A DNA stretch of 64,000 nt from Nitrospirota bacterium (GCA_021801345.1 JAJYYA010000041.1:34504-98503), one strand, 5' to 3'. Counted from the stretch's first letter, positions 9,098 to 18,759 are shown. Program-made: numbers and translations. The notes: generated by a model from the letters alone, not told the origin.

Positions 9098-9610
9098 ATG
9101 GCCGAGGACGAGGGCGAGGAAAAGAAGGAAGAAAAAAAAGGGTCGAAGAAGCTGATCATCATCGCCGTGGCGGTGCTGCTTCTGCTGGGGGGCGGAGGGG
9201 GCTTCTTCTTCCTGCACCACAAGAAGGGAGCGGCAAAAAAAGGGAGCGGCGGCGAGGCGCACCATCAGCTGACCCCGAAGGAGATGGAGAAGATGATCAA
9301 GGAGCACCCGATCATCGATCTCAAGCCCTTTGTCGTCAATCTGTCGGCTCCTGCCGGGGCGGCTCCCCAGTACCTCAAGGTCAAGATCGCGCTGAAGCTC
9401 GACCGGGCGGTGACGGCGAAGGAGGTCGACTACCGCATGCCCGAGATCCAGAGCGCCATCTTGATTCTTCTGGGCGCACAGACCGCCGACAGCATACAGA
9501 CGACCGGGGGCAAGCTCTCCCTCAAGGACGCCATCCGACATCGGATCAACGCCAGGCTTGACTCGGGCAAGGTAACCGACGTCTACTTCACGGAGTTCGT
9601 CGTCCAGTAA
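9098..9610 (+). CDS. fliL: Flagellar basal body-associated protein FliL
   Basis: FliL is a single-pass inner-membrane protein around the stator that strengthens torque. The chosen start gives 170 residues: a short charged cytoplasmic head, a transmembrane segment (LIIIAVAVLLLLGGGGGFFF) at about residues 17-36, and a periplasmic domain ending in DVYFTEFVVQ, as in FliL. The frame is open back to 9008, but the sigma-54 promoter lies there, so the ATG at 9098 is preferred. It is followed by fliN with no fliM between. Confidence 0.92.
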   Translation: MAEDEGEEKKEEKKGSKKLIIIAVAVLLLLGGGGGFFFLHHKKGAAKKGSGGEAHHQLTPKEMEKMIKEHPIIDLKPFVVNLSAPAGAAPQYLKVKIALKLDRAVTAKEVDYRMPEIQSAILILLGAQTADSIQTTGGKLSLKDAIRHRINARLDSGKVTDVYFTEFVVQ

Positions 9611-9677
9611 GGGGCGGCCGCCTCGGGCGGTCCCCGGAAGAGACCCCACATGAAGGCCCATCGGGCCGGGAGGAACC

Positions 9678-10055
9678 ATGGCAGAAGAACCGTTGGATGA
9701 AGAGGCCCTGGCACGGGCCTGGGAAGAGGATCTGGCGAAAGGGGGACTCGAAGAGGAGAAGGCGTCGGAGCCGGCGCCGCCCAAGACCCACGAGGCTCCG
9801 CTCTCTCTCGACTATCTGCTCGACGTGCCGCTGACGATCTCGGTCCGCGTCGGAGAGTCACGGATGCTGATCAAGGATCTTCTCCAGCTGGGACAAGGAT
9901 CGGTGGTCGAACTCGACAAGCTCGCGGGCGAGCCGATGGAGGTTCTGATCAACGACCAGCTGGTGGCCAGGGGGGACGTGGTCCTGGTGAACGACAAGTA
10001 CGGAATCCGGCTCACCGATATCGTGAGCCCGATCGATAGGGTCAAAAGGCTCTAA
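9678..10055 (+). CDS. fliN: Flagellar motor switch protein FliN
   Basis: FliN is part of the C-ring that switches rotation direction and docks the export apparatus. The 125-residue product has an acidic N-terminus and one SpoA domain (about residues 45-120). The classic stretches VPLTISVRVGESRMLIKDLL and GQGSVVELDKLAGEP are present, as is ARGDVVLVNDKYGIRLTDI. Length matches FliN, not FliY or FliM. Only 67 nt separate it from fliL, so there is no room for fliM here. The start follows GGGAGGAACC. Confidence 0.95.
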   Translation: MAEEPLDEEALARAWEEDLAKGGLEEEKASEPAPPKTHEAPLSLDYLLDVPLTISVRVGESRMLIKDLLQLGQGSVVELDKLAGEPMEVLINDQLVARGDVVLVNDKYGIRLTDIVSPIDRVKRL

Positions 10056-10139
10056 CACGGATTGCGGAGATCCCCGGAAGTGCCGGGAGTCTCAAAAAAC
10101 ACGGCGTCCAGGACTGGGCGCCAGACGGAGGAATGCACG

Positions 10140-10628
10140 ATGATCACCCCATCCCACGGACACGAGGTCAGCCTGATGATGATCGGGGCCAAGCTCCTGG
10201 GCTCGCTCTTCTTTGTCCTGGCTCTCTTCCTCATCGGAGTCTGGCTGGTCCGGCTCCTGCAGAAGCAGAAACTTCTCTCCCCCCGGCGAAGCGAGAACGA
10301 GATCGAGATCCGGTCGACCCGGAGCCTTGGTCCCAAGTCCCAGATCGCCTTGGTGAGCGTCGCCGGGAACTCCTTTTTGGTGGGGGTCGCCCCCTCCGGG
10401 ATCTCGCTTTTGGGCAAGGTCGAGGAGAACGTCGGGCAGCGGTCCCAGGTGCCTCCGTCCGCTCCTCCCCGGACCCTTCCTGCGGCGCCTCCCCCGACCC
10501 AGCCATCACGGAGCCAGACGGGCGATCCCGCCTCCTTCGATGCGGCCGTCCGCGAAGCGCTCGACCGGATCGGAGCCCTCTCCCGCGAACGGTCAACCCG
10601 TGAAAGGGCTCCCCGGTGGACGGTCTGA
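10140..10628 (+). CDS. fliO: Flagellar biosynthesis protein FliO
   Basis: FliO is a small membrane protein that helps FliP assemble into the export gate. The 162-residue product has one transmembrane segment ([19 protein letters not shown], about residues 19-37) and then the FliO soluble domain ([20 protein letters not shown]). A Pro-rich linker and basic tail follow. The start is the ATG at 10140, preceded by GGAGG at 10127-10131; an upstream in-frame start at 10062 has no ribosome site. It overlaps fliP by 13 nt. Confidence 0.85.
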   Translation: MITPSHGHEVSLMMIGAKLLGSLFFVLALFLIGVWLVRLLQKQKLLSPRRSENEIEIRSTRSLGPKSQIALVSVAGNSFLVGVAPSGISLLGKVEENVGQRSQVPPSAPPRTLPAAPPPTQPSRSQTGDPASFDAAVREALDRIGALSRERSTRERAPRWTV

Positions 10629-11425
10629 AATCTCTTGCGAAAGGACTGCGGCTTCTTCTTCCGCTCCTTTTCTTCGTCCTGACCGCCCTCCATACGGCCA
10701 CCGCCGGAGAGTTCCCCCCGGTGGCGCCCGTGGCGCCGGTCGCTCCCCTTCCCGACATCCACCTCTCCTTCGGGAACGGGAGCCCCGAGCCGTCGCAGGT
10801 GGCGATGACCGTCGAACTCTTCCTGCTGCTGACGGTCCTTTCGCTGGCCCCCGCCATCCTGGTGATGATGACCTCCTTCACCCGGATCGTGGTCGTCCTC
10901 TCCTTCCTGCGGCAGGCCCTCGGCACGGCTCAGGTGCCGCCGAACCAGGTGATGGTGGGGCTTTCGCTCTTCTTGACCTTCTTCATCATGGCGCCGGTGT
11001 GGCAGACGATGAACAAGACGGCGATCCAGCCCTATCTTGCCAAGCAGATCGCCCCCGATGTGGCGCTCGCCCGCGGGATGGCCCCGGTCAGGGACTTCAT
11101 GTTCCGTCAGGTCAGGAAGAAGGATCTGGCCATGTTCGAACGGATCGCCCATCTTCCCGAGAGCCCGGCGACCCGCGACGACATCCCGACCTACGTCCTG
11201 ATCCCGGCCTTTGTGGTGAGCGAGCTCTCCACCGCCTTCGAGATGGGATTTCTCATCTATCTGCCCTTCCTCATCCTCGACGTCGTGGTCTCCTCCGTTC
11301 TGATGTCGATGGGTATGATGATGCTGCCTCCGACGGTGGTCTCTCTGCCCTTCAAGATCCTGCTCTTTGTGCTCGTGGACGGATGGAGCCTCATCGTGGG
11401 CTCGCTGGTCCAGAGCTTCCACTAG
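10616..11425 (+). CDS. fliP: Flagellar export gate protein FliP
   Basis: FliP forms the core pentamer of the type III export gate in the inner membrane. The 269-residue product starts with a cleavable-type signal sequence and then shows hallmark blocks: [40 protein letters not shown] and [20 protein letters not shown]. Length is slightly above the usual 245-255 because of a Pro/Val linker after the signal. It overlaps fliO and is followed by fliQ after 18 nt. Confidence 0.97.
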   Translation: MDGLKSLAKGLRLLLPLLFFVLTALHTATAGEFPPVAPVAPVAPLPDIHLSFGNGSPEPSQVAMTVELFLLLTVLSLAPAILVMMTSFTRIVVVLSFLRQALGTAQVPPNQVMVGLSLFLTFFIMAPVWQTMNKTAIQPYLAKQIAPDVALARGMAPVRDFMFRQVRKKDLAMFERIAHLPESPATRDDIPTYVLIPAFVVSELSTAFEMGFLIYLPFLILDVVVSSVLMSMGMMMLPPTVVSLPFKILLFVLVDGWSLIVGSLVQSFH

Positions 11426-11443
11426 ATCCCCAAGGAGGATTCC

Positions 11444-11713
11444 ATGAACATTCAGACGGCGGTCGACATGACCCACGAGGCGATGCGGATCGCCCTTGTC
11501 ATCACCCTTCCGGTTCTTCTCGTCAGCCTCGCAGTCGGTGTGGTCGTAAGCCTTCTTCAGGCGGTGACCCAGATCAACGAGATGACGCTCTCCTTCCTGC
11601 CCAAGGTGGCGGCGGTGGGAGGGGTGCTCCTGGCCCTCATGCCCTGGATGGTGCGCGTCATGGTGGACTACACCCACGGCATCTTCGCCGGTCTTCCCGG
11701 GCTCGTGCGGTGA
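11444..11713 (+). CDS. fliQ: Flagellar export gate protein FliQ
   Basis: FliQ is the 89-residue two-helix subunit surrounding FliP/FliR in the export gate. Two hydrophobic segments (about residues 16-37 and 50-75) and the family stretch VVSLLQAVTQINEMTLSFLP are clear. The start follows AAGGAGG. The stop overlaps the GTG start of fliR. Confidence 0.96.
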   Translation: MNIQTAVDMTHEAMRIALVITLPVLLVSLAVGVVVSLLQAVTQINEMTLSFLPKVAAVGGVLLALMPWMVRVMVDYTHGIFAGLPGLVR

Positions 11714-12519
11714 ACAGCCCTTTTCTCTCGCTCTTTTCCCTGTCGCGGTGGGATCCGGAGCTCTTCGTCCTGATCCTCTCCCGCACGAGCGGAGTCTTGA
11801 TCGCCATGCCCGCCTTCAACTCCCGGGCGGTGCCGGCGAAGGTGAAGGGTCTCGTGGCCGTGGCTCTTTCCGCCCTGCTCTTTCCCGTGGTGGGGGGGCA
11901 CATGGCCTTTCGGGATACCGACTACGATACGCTTCTGCTCTCGATCCTCACCGAGTTTGTCGTCGGCGTCTCCATGGGCTTTGCCGCCTACCTCATCTTT
12001 GCGGCCGTGGCTCTGGGCGGTCAGCTGGCCGGCGTCCAGGCGGGATTCGGGATCGTCGACGTGATCAATCCCCTCGGAGTGGCGGAGGTTCCCCTCCTCG
12101 GCAATTTTCAGACACAGGTGGCCTTTTTGATCTTTCTCGCAACAAATGCCCAGTATGCGATGCTCTGGGCTCTGGCCCGCTCCTACGATGTCGTCGGAGT
12201 GGGGGGCGCGACCTTCGGAGGGAGCTATTTTGCCGGGATTACAGACCTTTTTGGCCACATGATGTCGCTTGGCCTGGTTCTTGCATCTCCCTTCATCGTG
12301 GGAGGGGTCATTCTGAACCTTGTACTGGGATTCCTCTCCAAGATGATGCCCCAGATGAACCTGATCTCTCTGGGGCTTCCGGTGATGGTGATCGGCGGGC
12401 TCGTCCTGACGCTTCTGGGCCTCCCCTTCCTGGGGACGGTCCTCGGGCAGGCCATGGACAAGATAGCGCCGACTCTGGACGATCTGGTGAGAGTGATGGC
12501 GGGCCATGGCGGACAATGA
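11710..12519 (+). CDS. fliR: Flagellar export gate protein FliR
   Basis: FliR completes the FliP5-FliQ4-FliR1 export gate. The 269-residue product carries about six hydrophobic segments and FliR signatures: LILSRTSGVLIAMPAF near the start, LGGQLAGVQAGFGIVDVINP in the middle, and MDKIAPTLDDL near the end. A GTG start at 11710 overlaps the fliQ stop; the frame is open upstream in the fliP region but that is a shadow. It overlaps flhB by 14 nt. Confidence 0.95.
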   Translation: MNSPFLSLFSLSRWDPELFVLILSRTSGVLIAMPAFNSRAVPAKVKGLVAVALSALLFPVVGGHMAFRDTDYDTLLLSILTEFVVGVSMGFAAYLIFAAVALGGQLAGVQAGFGIVDVINPLGVAEVPLLGNFQTQVAFLIFLATNAQYAMLWALARSYDVVGVGGATFGGSYFAGITDLFGHMMSLGLVLASPFIVGGVILNLVLGFLSKMMPQMNLISLGLPVMVIGGLVLTLLGLPFLGTVLGQAMDKIAPTLDDLVRVMAGHGGQ

Positions 12520-13594
12520 GAACGACGGACAGCTAAAGCAGGAAGAGCCGACAAGCCGGCGCCTCGAAAAGGCGCGCGAGGAGGGGCAGGTCACCCGGAG
12601 CCGGGAGGTCGGCTTTTTCTTCTTCCTGATGGCCTCACTCGTTCTCATGGCAAGCTACGGCGCACGACTCGTCACGGGGCTCCGCGACGACATGGCCTTC
12701 TATCTTGGCCATTCCGGAACGATCTCCCTGACGCCCGACGGGATCACCCCCTTCGTCAAGGGGCTCGTCTTCCACGAAATGCGCCAGACCTTCCCCCTTT
12801 TCGGAGGGTTCCTAGCCTTCGGAGTCGCGGCCTTCGTTATCCAGGGGGGGATCCTCTTTTCTCCCAAGGCTGCCGCCATAAAGTGGAACCGGGTCTCTCC
12901 CTCGGCCGGGGTAAAGCGCATCCTTTCCTGGCGGGCTCTCGAGGAGCTTATTCGTTATACGATCAAGGTCGTCGTCTCGCTTCTCATTCTTTTCTATGCC
13001 CTCAAGCAGAACTGGCTCACGCTTCCGGCGCTGATGGAGACGGGCGCCCACAGGATGGTGGGGGCTCTTTACCACTTTACCTTCAGGGTTCTTGTCTCCT
13101 TTCTGCCCCTTTACTTTGCCCTCGCCATCGGCGACTACCTCTTCCAGCGCTTCATGATGATGCGGGGTCTGCGCATGAGCCGCTCCGAGATCAAGGAGGA
13201 GACGAAGGAGACGGAAGGAGATCCGCATGTCCGGGCGCGGATCCGGTCGATCCAGAGGGCGATGGCGCGGCGTCGCATGATGTCGAAGATCAAGGGCGCG
13301 ACGGTGGTCATTACCAACCCGACGCACTTTGCCGTCGTTTTGAAATACCATCCGGAGACAATGGTCGCGCCGGTGGTGGTGGCCAAGGGGGCCGACGAGG
13401 TCGCCTTCCGCATCCGGGAGGTGGCCCGGGAGCTTGGCGTTCCGATCGTCGAGGATCCTCCGACCGCCCGGGGGCTCTTCCGGGAGTGTCCGCTCGACCG
13501 GGAGATCCCGTTCGCATTCTACGAGACGGTGGCACGGATCCTTTCCATCCTCTATCAAAAATCCGGGGGGGCTCTCCCCGTCAGGGAGTCGTAA
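12506..13594 (+). CDS. flhB: Flagellar export switch protein FlhB
   Basis: FlhB controls substrate specificity of flagellar export and self-cleaves between Asn and Pro of NPTH. The 362-residue product has four membrane segments in the first ~210 residues. The autocleavage motif NPTH begins at about residue 271, and the C-terminal domain (AVVLKYHPETMVAPVVVAKG) follows. It starts inside the 3' end of fliR. A second protein with only the C-terminal domain is encoded at 27186. Confidence 0.97.
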   Translation: MADNENDGQLKQEEPTSRRLEKAREEGQVTRSREVGFFFFLMASLVLMASYGARLVTGLRDDMAFYLGHSGTISLTPDGITPFVKGLVFHEMRQTFPLFGGFLAFGVAAFVIQGGILFSPKAAAIKWNRVSPSAGVKRILSWRALEELIRYTIKVVVSLLILFYALKQNWLTLPALMETGAHRMVGALYHFTFRVLVSFLPLYFALAIGDYLFQRFMMMRGLRMSRSEIKEETKETEGDPHVRARIRSIQRAMARRRMMSKIKGATVVITNPTHFAVVLKYHPETMVAPVVVAKGADEVAFRIREVARELGVPIVEDPPTARGLFRECPLDREIPFAFYETVARILSILYQKSGGALPVRES

Positions 13595-13597
13595 AAA

Positions 13598-15679
13598 ATG
13601 AAAGCGCTTCTTGCGGGCCGTTCGGCCGACATCTTTGTCTTTATCGGGGTCGTGGGCCTTCTCTCCATCATGATCGTGCCCCTTCCCTCCTTTATGCTCG
13701 ATCTTCTCCTGTCGACCAACATCGCCTTTTCTCTCGTGATCCTCCTGGTGGCGCTGACCACCCGGTCCATCCTCGAGTTCAATCTTTTTCCCACGATCCT
13801 CCTTCTTTCGACCCTCTTCCGGCTCTCCCTCAATGTGGCGAGCACCCGGCTCATTCTTCTTCACGGGCAGAACGGAACGGTCGCGGCCGGCCACGTGATC
13901 GAGTCGTTCGGGCGCTTCGTGATCGGCGGCTCCTACGCCGTCGGCCTTGTCATCTTCCTGATTTTCGTGGTGATCAACTTCGTGGTGGTGACCCGCGGCG
14001 CCGGCCGTATCGCCGAGGTGGCCGCCCGCTTTACCCTCGACGCCCTCCCGGGAAAGCAGATGGCCATCGACGCCGATCTCAACTCGGGGGCGATCAAGGA
14101 GGAGGATGCCCGGAAGCGCCGCAAGGATCTGTCCCGGGAGTCTGAGTTCTACGGGGCCATGGACGGCGCCTCGAAGTTTGTGAGAGGCGATGCCATCGCC
14201 GCCGTCCTTATTCTTTTCATCAACATCGTGGGCGGACTCATTATCGGGACCCTCCTTATGGGGATGGCGGTGGGGGACGCCCTGCAGGTCTATACGCTCC
14301 TGACCATCGGCGAAGGGCTTGTGGCGCAGATTCCGGCGCTCATCGTGAGCGTTGCGGCCGGCATTGTCGTGACCCGCTCCTCCTCCCAAAACGAGCTGGG
14401 CACCGATATGCAAGAGCAGCTCTTCTCCCGGAGCCGGGCCATGGGCGGAGCCTCCGGGATTTTGCTCTTCCTCTCGGCCGTTCCCGGCCTTCCCCATCTG
14501 GCCTTCCTCATGATGGGGGGGATCCTTGGGGGAGTCGCCTGGTCTGTCAGCAAGAACCGGAAGAAAACCGAGACTCTCCGCAAGGAGGAGGAGTCCAAGG
14601 CCCCTCCCGCCCCCGAGAACATCGAGCAGTTTCTCTCTCTCGACCTTCTGGAGATCAACGTGGGCTACGGTCTGGTGAGCCTGGTCGAGGGAGGGGAGGG
14701 GGGCGACCTGACGGAGAGGATCAAGGGGATCCGGCGCCAGCTTGCGGGGGAGCTCGGGATCATCATTCCTCCGATCCACATCCGGGACAACCTTCAGCTC
14801 AAGCCCGAGGAGTATCTGATCCTCCTCAAGGGCAATCCCGTGGGCCGATGGGAGCTCAAGCCCGGCTTCATGCTCGCCATGAATGCCGGAGGGGCGGCTG
14901 AGGGGATCTCTGGCACTCCTGTCAAGGAACCGACATTCGGGCTCCCGGCCTTCTGGATCAGCCCGGAAAATCAGGAGAGCGCCGAGGGCTCGGGGCTGAC
15001 CGTGGTCGATCCCGTGACCGTGCTTGCGACCCATCTGACGGAGATTCTCCGCTCCCATGCCGACGAACTGGTCGGCCGTCAGGAGACCCAGCGTCTTCTC
15101 GACGCCCTGGCCAAGGACTACCCCAAGCTCGTGGAGGACCTTGTCCCGGGACAGATCAACCTGGGGACCCTGGTCTCGGTGCTCCACGCCCTTCTCTCCG
15201 AACGGGTCTCGATTCGGGACATGCGGACGATCCTCGAAAGCCTTTCCGACCAGATCGCCTCCGGACGGGACTCCAAGGACGTCTCCCTTCTGGCCGAAGG
15301 GGTGCGTCAGGCGCTCGGACGGACGATCGTGAACCCCTATCTTGCCGGGCGGAGCCGGCAGCTTCCGGTGATCAGTCTCGACGGGCGATGGGAGGAGCTT
15401 CTCCAGAAGACTCTGAGCTCCGGCGGGGGGGGGACGGGGAGGCCCCTGGCCCTCGATCCCGGACTGGTCCAGAAATTGCTAACCAACCTGGGGAGGGTTC
15501 TCGAATCCCAGGGGAAGAAGGGCGTGCAGGGAGTTCTTCTGGTTGCGCCCCAGGCCCGGTTCGGGATCCGCCGGCTCGTGGAGAGATACTTCCCCTCCCT
15601 GCCGGTGCTTTCTCCTCAGGAGATTCCGGCGGATATTTCGATTCAGTCGTCGGATGTCGTACGATATCAGGAGGCGTAG
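13598..15679 (+). CDS. flhA: Flagellar export gate protein FlhA
   Basis: FlhA is the large export-gate protein that uses proton motive force and whose cytoplasmic ring receives substrates and chaperones. The 693-residue product has eight predicted membrane segments in the first ~330 residues and the FHIPEP-family stretch FVVVTRGAGRIAEVAARFTL. The C-terminal cytoplasmic domain is complete. It begins 3 nt after the flhB stop and is followed 3 nt later by flhF. Confidence 0.97.
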   Translation: MKALLAGRSADIFVFIGVVGLLSIMIVPLPSFMLDLLLSTNIAFSLVILLVALTTRSILEFNLFPTILLLSTLFRLSLNVASTRLILLHGQNGTVAAGHVIESFGRFVIGGSYAVGLVIFLIFVVINFVVVTRGAGRIAEVAARFTLDALPGKQMAIDADLNSGAIKEEDARKRRKDLSRESEFYGAMDGASKFVRGDAIAAVLILFINIVGGLIIGTLLMGMAVGDALQVYTLLTIGEGLVAQIPALIVSVAAGIVVTRSSSQNELGTDMQEQLFSRSRAMGGASGILLFLSAVPGLPHLAFLMMGGILGGVAWSVSKNRKKTETLRKEEESKAPPAPENIEQFLSLDLLEINVGYGLVSLVEGGEGGDLTERIKGIRRQLAGELGIIIPPIHIRDNLQLKPEEYLILLKGNPVGRWELKPGFMLAMNAGGAAEGISGTPVKEPTFGLPAFWISPENQESAEGSGLTVVDPVTVLATHLTEILRSHADELVGRQETQRLLDALAKDYPKLVEDLVPGQINLGTLVSVLHALLSERVSIRDMRTILESLSDQIASGRDSKDVSLLAEGVRQALGRTIVNPYLAGRSRQLPVISLDGRWEELLQKTLSSGGGGTGRPLALDPGLVQKLLTNLGRVLESQGKKGVQGVLLVAPQARFGIRRLVERYFPSLPVLSPQEIPADISIQSSDVVRYQEA

Positions 15680-15682
15680 AGG

Positions 15683-16876
15683 ATGTTGATCAAGACGTTC
15701 GAGGGGGCCGACATGAACGACGCCCTGAAGAAGGTCAAGAAGGAGCTGGGGGGGGATGCGGTGATCCTCTCCTCCCGCAAGTCCCACTCGGAGACTTCGG
15801 GCGGGGGACGGGGCGGGGTCGTCGTGACGGCGGGACTCCCCCAGATCGATCCCCCCTGGGCCCAGCATCTTCCCGGGGCCCCCGAGGAGGCTCCCGGCGG
15901 GGTCCGGCTCTCGGAGATGGACGCGCTTCGGGAGATGGTCGAACGCATGGAGCGGGAGTGGGGAGCCGGCTCTTCCCAGGCGCTTCGCGAGCTGATCGCC
16001 CGTATCGGAGAGATTTCGGACCAGGGCGCAGCCCTGTCGGGTCCTCCCTTCGATCCCGAGGAGGAGGCCCGGAAGGTTCTTGTCGAGGCGGGGTTCTCCG
16101 AGGCCGACCGCTTCGAACTTCTCGAGGGTTTTCGCCTGCTCTCCTACCAGCCGGTCGAGTGGAGCCCTGCCCAGGTGCGCTCCCTTCTGCAGTTTCTCGT
16201 CTCCCAGAAGGTCGATGTCACCGGCTCTCTCGTCGGGCAGGGGGGGCGTCCGGGACGTCCGAAGATCATTCTTTTCGTCGGTCCCACGGGGGTCGGAAAG
16301 ACCACGACCGTGGCCAAGATTGCGGCGGGGCTCGTCGCCCGCCACCGCAGGCGGGTGGGTCTTCTGAACCTCGATACTTACCGGATCGGGGCGGTGGAGC
16401 AGCTCCGGATCTACGGCGACCTGATGGGCGTTCCCGTGGAGGTCGCCAATACGGCGGCCCGTCTCTCGGAATCGATCGCCCGCCTCTCGGAAAACGACGT
16501 CATTCTCGTCGACTCGGCCGGACGCTCCGAGGGCGGAGGGGAGGAGCTGCTTCCCTTTCTCTCCGTCCTTACGGCCGGACAGGAGTGGGACCTGTCCGTT
16601 GTCCTGGTCGTCTCGGCGGGCCAGAAGTCTCTGGACCTCGAACGGACGGCCACCTCCTACCAGAAGCTCCGGCCGGAGGCTCTTGTCGTGACGAAGATCG
16701 ACGAAACGGGCTCTCTCGGATCGCTCTATGGTCTTCTCGCCCATGGCCGTCTTCCGGTTGCTTACGTGACGACGGGCCAGAAGGTGCCTGAAGATATCGA
16801 GGTTGCCCATGGGGGTCGCCTTGCGGAATGGATGATTGAAGGATGGAGCTGCGATGGATCAGGCGTCCGGGCTTAG
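15683..16876 (+). CDS. flhF: Signal-recognition-type GTPase FlhF
   Basis: FlhF is an SRP-family GTPase that sets where, and often how many, flagella are built. The 397-residue product has an N-terminal B domain, a helical N domain and a C-terminal G domain with P-loop FVGPTGVGKTTTVAKIAA (about residues 198-215). The NLDTYRIGAVEQL block and the TKIDETGSLGSLY guanine-specificity motif are also present. The pairing with flhG points to polar flagellation. Confidence 0.96.
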   Translation: MLIKTFEGADMNDALKKVKKELGGDAVILSSRKSHSETSGGGRGGVVVTAGLPQIDPPWAQHLPGAPEEAPGGVRLSEMDALREMVERMEREWGAGSSQALRELIARIGEISDQGAALSGPPFDPEEEARKVLVEAGFSEADRFELLEGFRLLSYQPVEWSPAQVRSLLQFLVSQKVDVTGSLVGQGGRPGRPKIILFVGPTGVGKTTTVAKIAAGLVARHRRRVGLLNLDTYRIGAVEQLRIYGDLMGVPVEVANTAARLSESIARLSENDVILVDSAGRSEGGGEELLPFLSVLTAGQEWDLSVVLVVSAGQKSLDLERTATSYQKLRPEALVVTKIDETGSLGSLYGLLAHGRLPVAYVTTGQKVPEDIEVAHGGRLAEWMIEGWSCDGSGVRA

Positions 16877-17750
16877 AGGCGGAGAAAGCGGTGTGTCGGG
16901 GGGGAGGCGTCTGCACCTCCCCCGGGTGATCTCGATCACCAGCGGCAAGGGGGGCGTCGGCAAGACGAATGTGTCGGCCAACATGGCCTATATCATGGCG
17001 ACGCGATTTGGCCTTCGGGTCATGGTCCTCGATGCCGATCTGGGGCTCGGGAATATGGATGTCCTCTTCAACATCCGTGCGGCCCACACCCTCCAGGACG
17101 TGCTTATGGGAAAGATGCGCCTGCACGAAATCCTGGTCCCGGGTCCGGGAGGCATCCTCATTCTTCCGGCCGCCTCGGGGGTGGAGGAGATGACCAGCCT
17201 CTCCCCGGAGCAGAACCTCCGGCTTCTCGAGGAGTTCGAAAACCTCTCGATGGGTCTGGACGTCCTTCTGATCGATACCGGCGCCGGGATTTCGGAAAAT
17301 GTCCTGACCTTCAATCTCGCGAGCCGCGAGACGCTTGTCGTCGTGACTCCCGAGCCGACCAGCCGGACAGATGCCTTCGCCCTCATGAAGGTGCTCTTCA
17401 GAAGGCAGCCGGAAAAGCCCTTTCTCTTCCTTGCCAACATGGTCAGGGACCGGCAGGAGGGGGTCGGACTGTTCGATCTTGTTTCGAAGGTGGCGGACAG
17501 CTATCTTCCCGGCCTCTCCCTCTCTTTTGCCGGCCATCTTCCGGCCGACCCCTCCCTGACCCAGGCGGTCCGCGCCCAGCGCGCGATCGCCGAGATGTTG
17601 CCTGGAGCGCCTTTTTCAAAGGCCATGGAGCAGATTGTCCGAACCCTCCTCTCCCGTCCTCCCCGCGAAGGGGGGGAGGGGGGGGTGGGGCTGTGGATGA
17701 AGCGTCTCATGACCGCCGGAGAGCCCTCCTCCAAGAGCGCCCCCGGATAA
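16854..17750 (+). CDS. flhG: MinD-like flagellar number regulator FlhG (FleN/YlxH)
   Basis: FlhG is a MinD/ParA-type ATPase that antagonises FlhF and limits flagellar number. The 298-residue product has the deviant Walker A SGKGGVGKTNVSANMA at about residues 32-47, then VLDADLGLGNMDVLFN and DVLLIDTGAGISENV. The chosen ATG at 16854 has GGATGGAG upstream and lies inside the end of flhF; a TTG at 16836 is an alternative. In some bacteria FlhG also binds the sigma-54 activator, which would fit the promoters seen here. Confidence 0.95.
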   Translation: MDQASGLRGGESGVSGGRRLHLPRVISITSGKGGVGKTNVSANMAYIMATRFGLRVMVLDADLGLGNMDVLFNIRAAHTLQDVLMGKMRLHEILVPGPGGILILPAASGVEEMTSLSPEQNLRLLEEFENLSMGLDVLLIDTGAGISENVLTFNLASRETLVVVTPEPTSRTDAFALMKVLFRRQPEKPFLFLANMVRDRQEGVGLFDLVSKVADSYLPGLSLSFAGHLPADPSLTQAVRAQRAIAEMLPGAPFSKAMEQIVRTLLSRPPREGGEGGVGLWMKRLMTAGEPSSKSAPG

Positions 17751-17798
17751 CCTCTTTGACCAAATGCCCCGGATGCCCCGGATGCCGAAGCGTGCTTG

Positions 17799-17827
17799 TT
17801 GTGAAGTCATTGGCGAATGGATAGAAT
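17799..17827 (+). promoter_or_regulatory. Predicted sigma-70 promoter upstream of fliA
   Basis: TTGTGA (17799-17804), a 17-bp spacer and TAGAAT (17822-17827) form a good housekeeping promoter in the 192-bp gap between flhG and fliA. It would give fliA, and perhaps the chemotaxis genes behind it, their own transcript. Confidence 0.5.
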
Positions 17828-17942
17828 GATCAGAAGTGAAAAAATTTGGCTGCCCGTCCGGCCTGAAAGCTCGGGGGCAAAGGGTGGATCCGGAGGATGA
17901 CGCCGCTCCTTTTTCAGGGGGGCCGGGTGTGGAGAGAGGCCT

Positions 17943-18689
17943 TTGGAACTCGACGATCAGATGATCAAGGAATTCGCCGGGACGATCAAGTACCATGCCA
18001 TGCGCTATTCGCACCGGCTCCCCCCCGAACTCGGGGTGGAGGATCTGATCAGCGTGGGGCTTCACAGCCTTGTCGAAAGCGCTCGACGGTTCGACCCGTC
18101 GCGAGGGCTCAAGTTCAAGACCATGGCCGAACACCGGATCCGGGGGGCGATGCTCGACGAGATCCGCTCGATGGACTGGGTGCCGCGATCGATCCGGGAG
18201 AAGCAGTCCGAGGTTCAGGCCGCCCGGGAGGCCCTCGAGCGGGAACTGGGACGTTCTGCGTCCGACTCCGAGCTCGCCCGGCGCCTCGATCTCTCCCCGG
18301 AGGAGCTGGAAAGCCTTCTTTTCGAGATCGATCCTCATCCCGTCCTGTCTCTCGACGACTTTTTCGGTCCGGAGGAAACGGAAGGGGAGTCTCTCGGAGA
18401 GCATATTCCGGGGCCGAAGGACGAGGATCCGCTCTCCCGCCTTCTTCAGGGGGAGGCCCTCGAGGCTCTCTCCGGAGCCCTTGAGGCCCTTCCGGAAAAG
18501 CAGCGTCTGGTCCTGACCCTTTATTATTACGAAGAGCTCACGATGAAGGAGGTGGCCCAGGTTCTCGAGGTCAGCGAGTCCCGGGTCTCCCAGATACACT
18601 CGCAGGCGCTCAGGACGATCCGGGGTCTTCTCGGAGAACGAAAAAAGGAGCCGGGGAAGACGGGGAAAAACATTGGCTCAGGTAAATGA
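17943..18689 (+). CDS. fliA: RNA polymerase sigma factor FliA (sigma-28)
   Basis: FliA directs RNA polymerase to late flagellar promoters. The 248-residue product shows region 2 (VGLHSLVESARRFDPSRGLK, then FKTMAEHRIRGAMLDEIRSM) and region 4 with an HTH (MKEVAQVLEVSESRVSQIHS). Length fits the FliA/SigD family. The start is a TTG at 17943 after GGAGAGAGG. Two matching target promoters and its anti-sigma factor FlgM are in the window. Confidence 0.95.
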   Translation: MELDDQMIKEFAGTIKYHAMRYSHRLPPELGVEDLISVGLHSLVESARRFDPSRGLKFKTMAEHRIRGAMLDEIRSMDWVPRSIREKQSEVQAAREALERELGRSASDSELARRLDLSPEELESLLFEIDPHPVLSLDDFFGPEETEGESLGEHIPGPKDEDPLSRLLQGEALEALSGALEALPEKQRLVLTLYYYEELTMKEVAQVLEVSESRVSQIHSQALRTIRGLLGERKKEPGKTGKNIGSGK

Positions 18690-18759
18690 CGGATCTGTCC
18701 GATAAGACCACAAAGGGGTGCCCCCTGGCCCCCCCAATGCCTTCGAGGAAGGAGTTTCG

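Noticed and set aside
10052..11677. Minus-strand open frame of 541 codons opposite fliO/fliP/fliQ
   Set aside because: Antisense shadow of conserved export-gate genes with His/Asp-rich nonsense composition.
12812..15187. Long minus-strand open frame (791 codons) opposite flhB/flhA
   Set aside because: It lies antisense to two certain genes, is rich in His/Asp/Gly/Arg as expected from GC-rich shadow reading, and has no domain.
18672..18700. FliA-like promoter (TAAAT ... CCGATAAG) before cheY
   Set aside because: Spacer too short and the -10 lacks its first G; chance similarity is likely.
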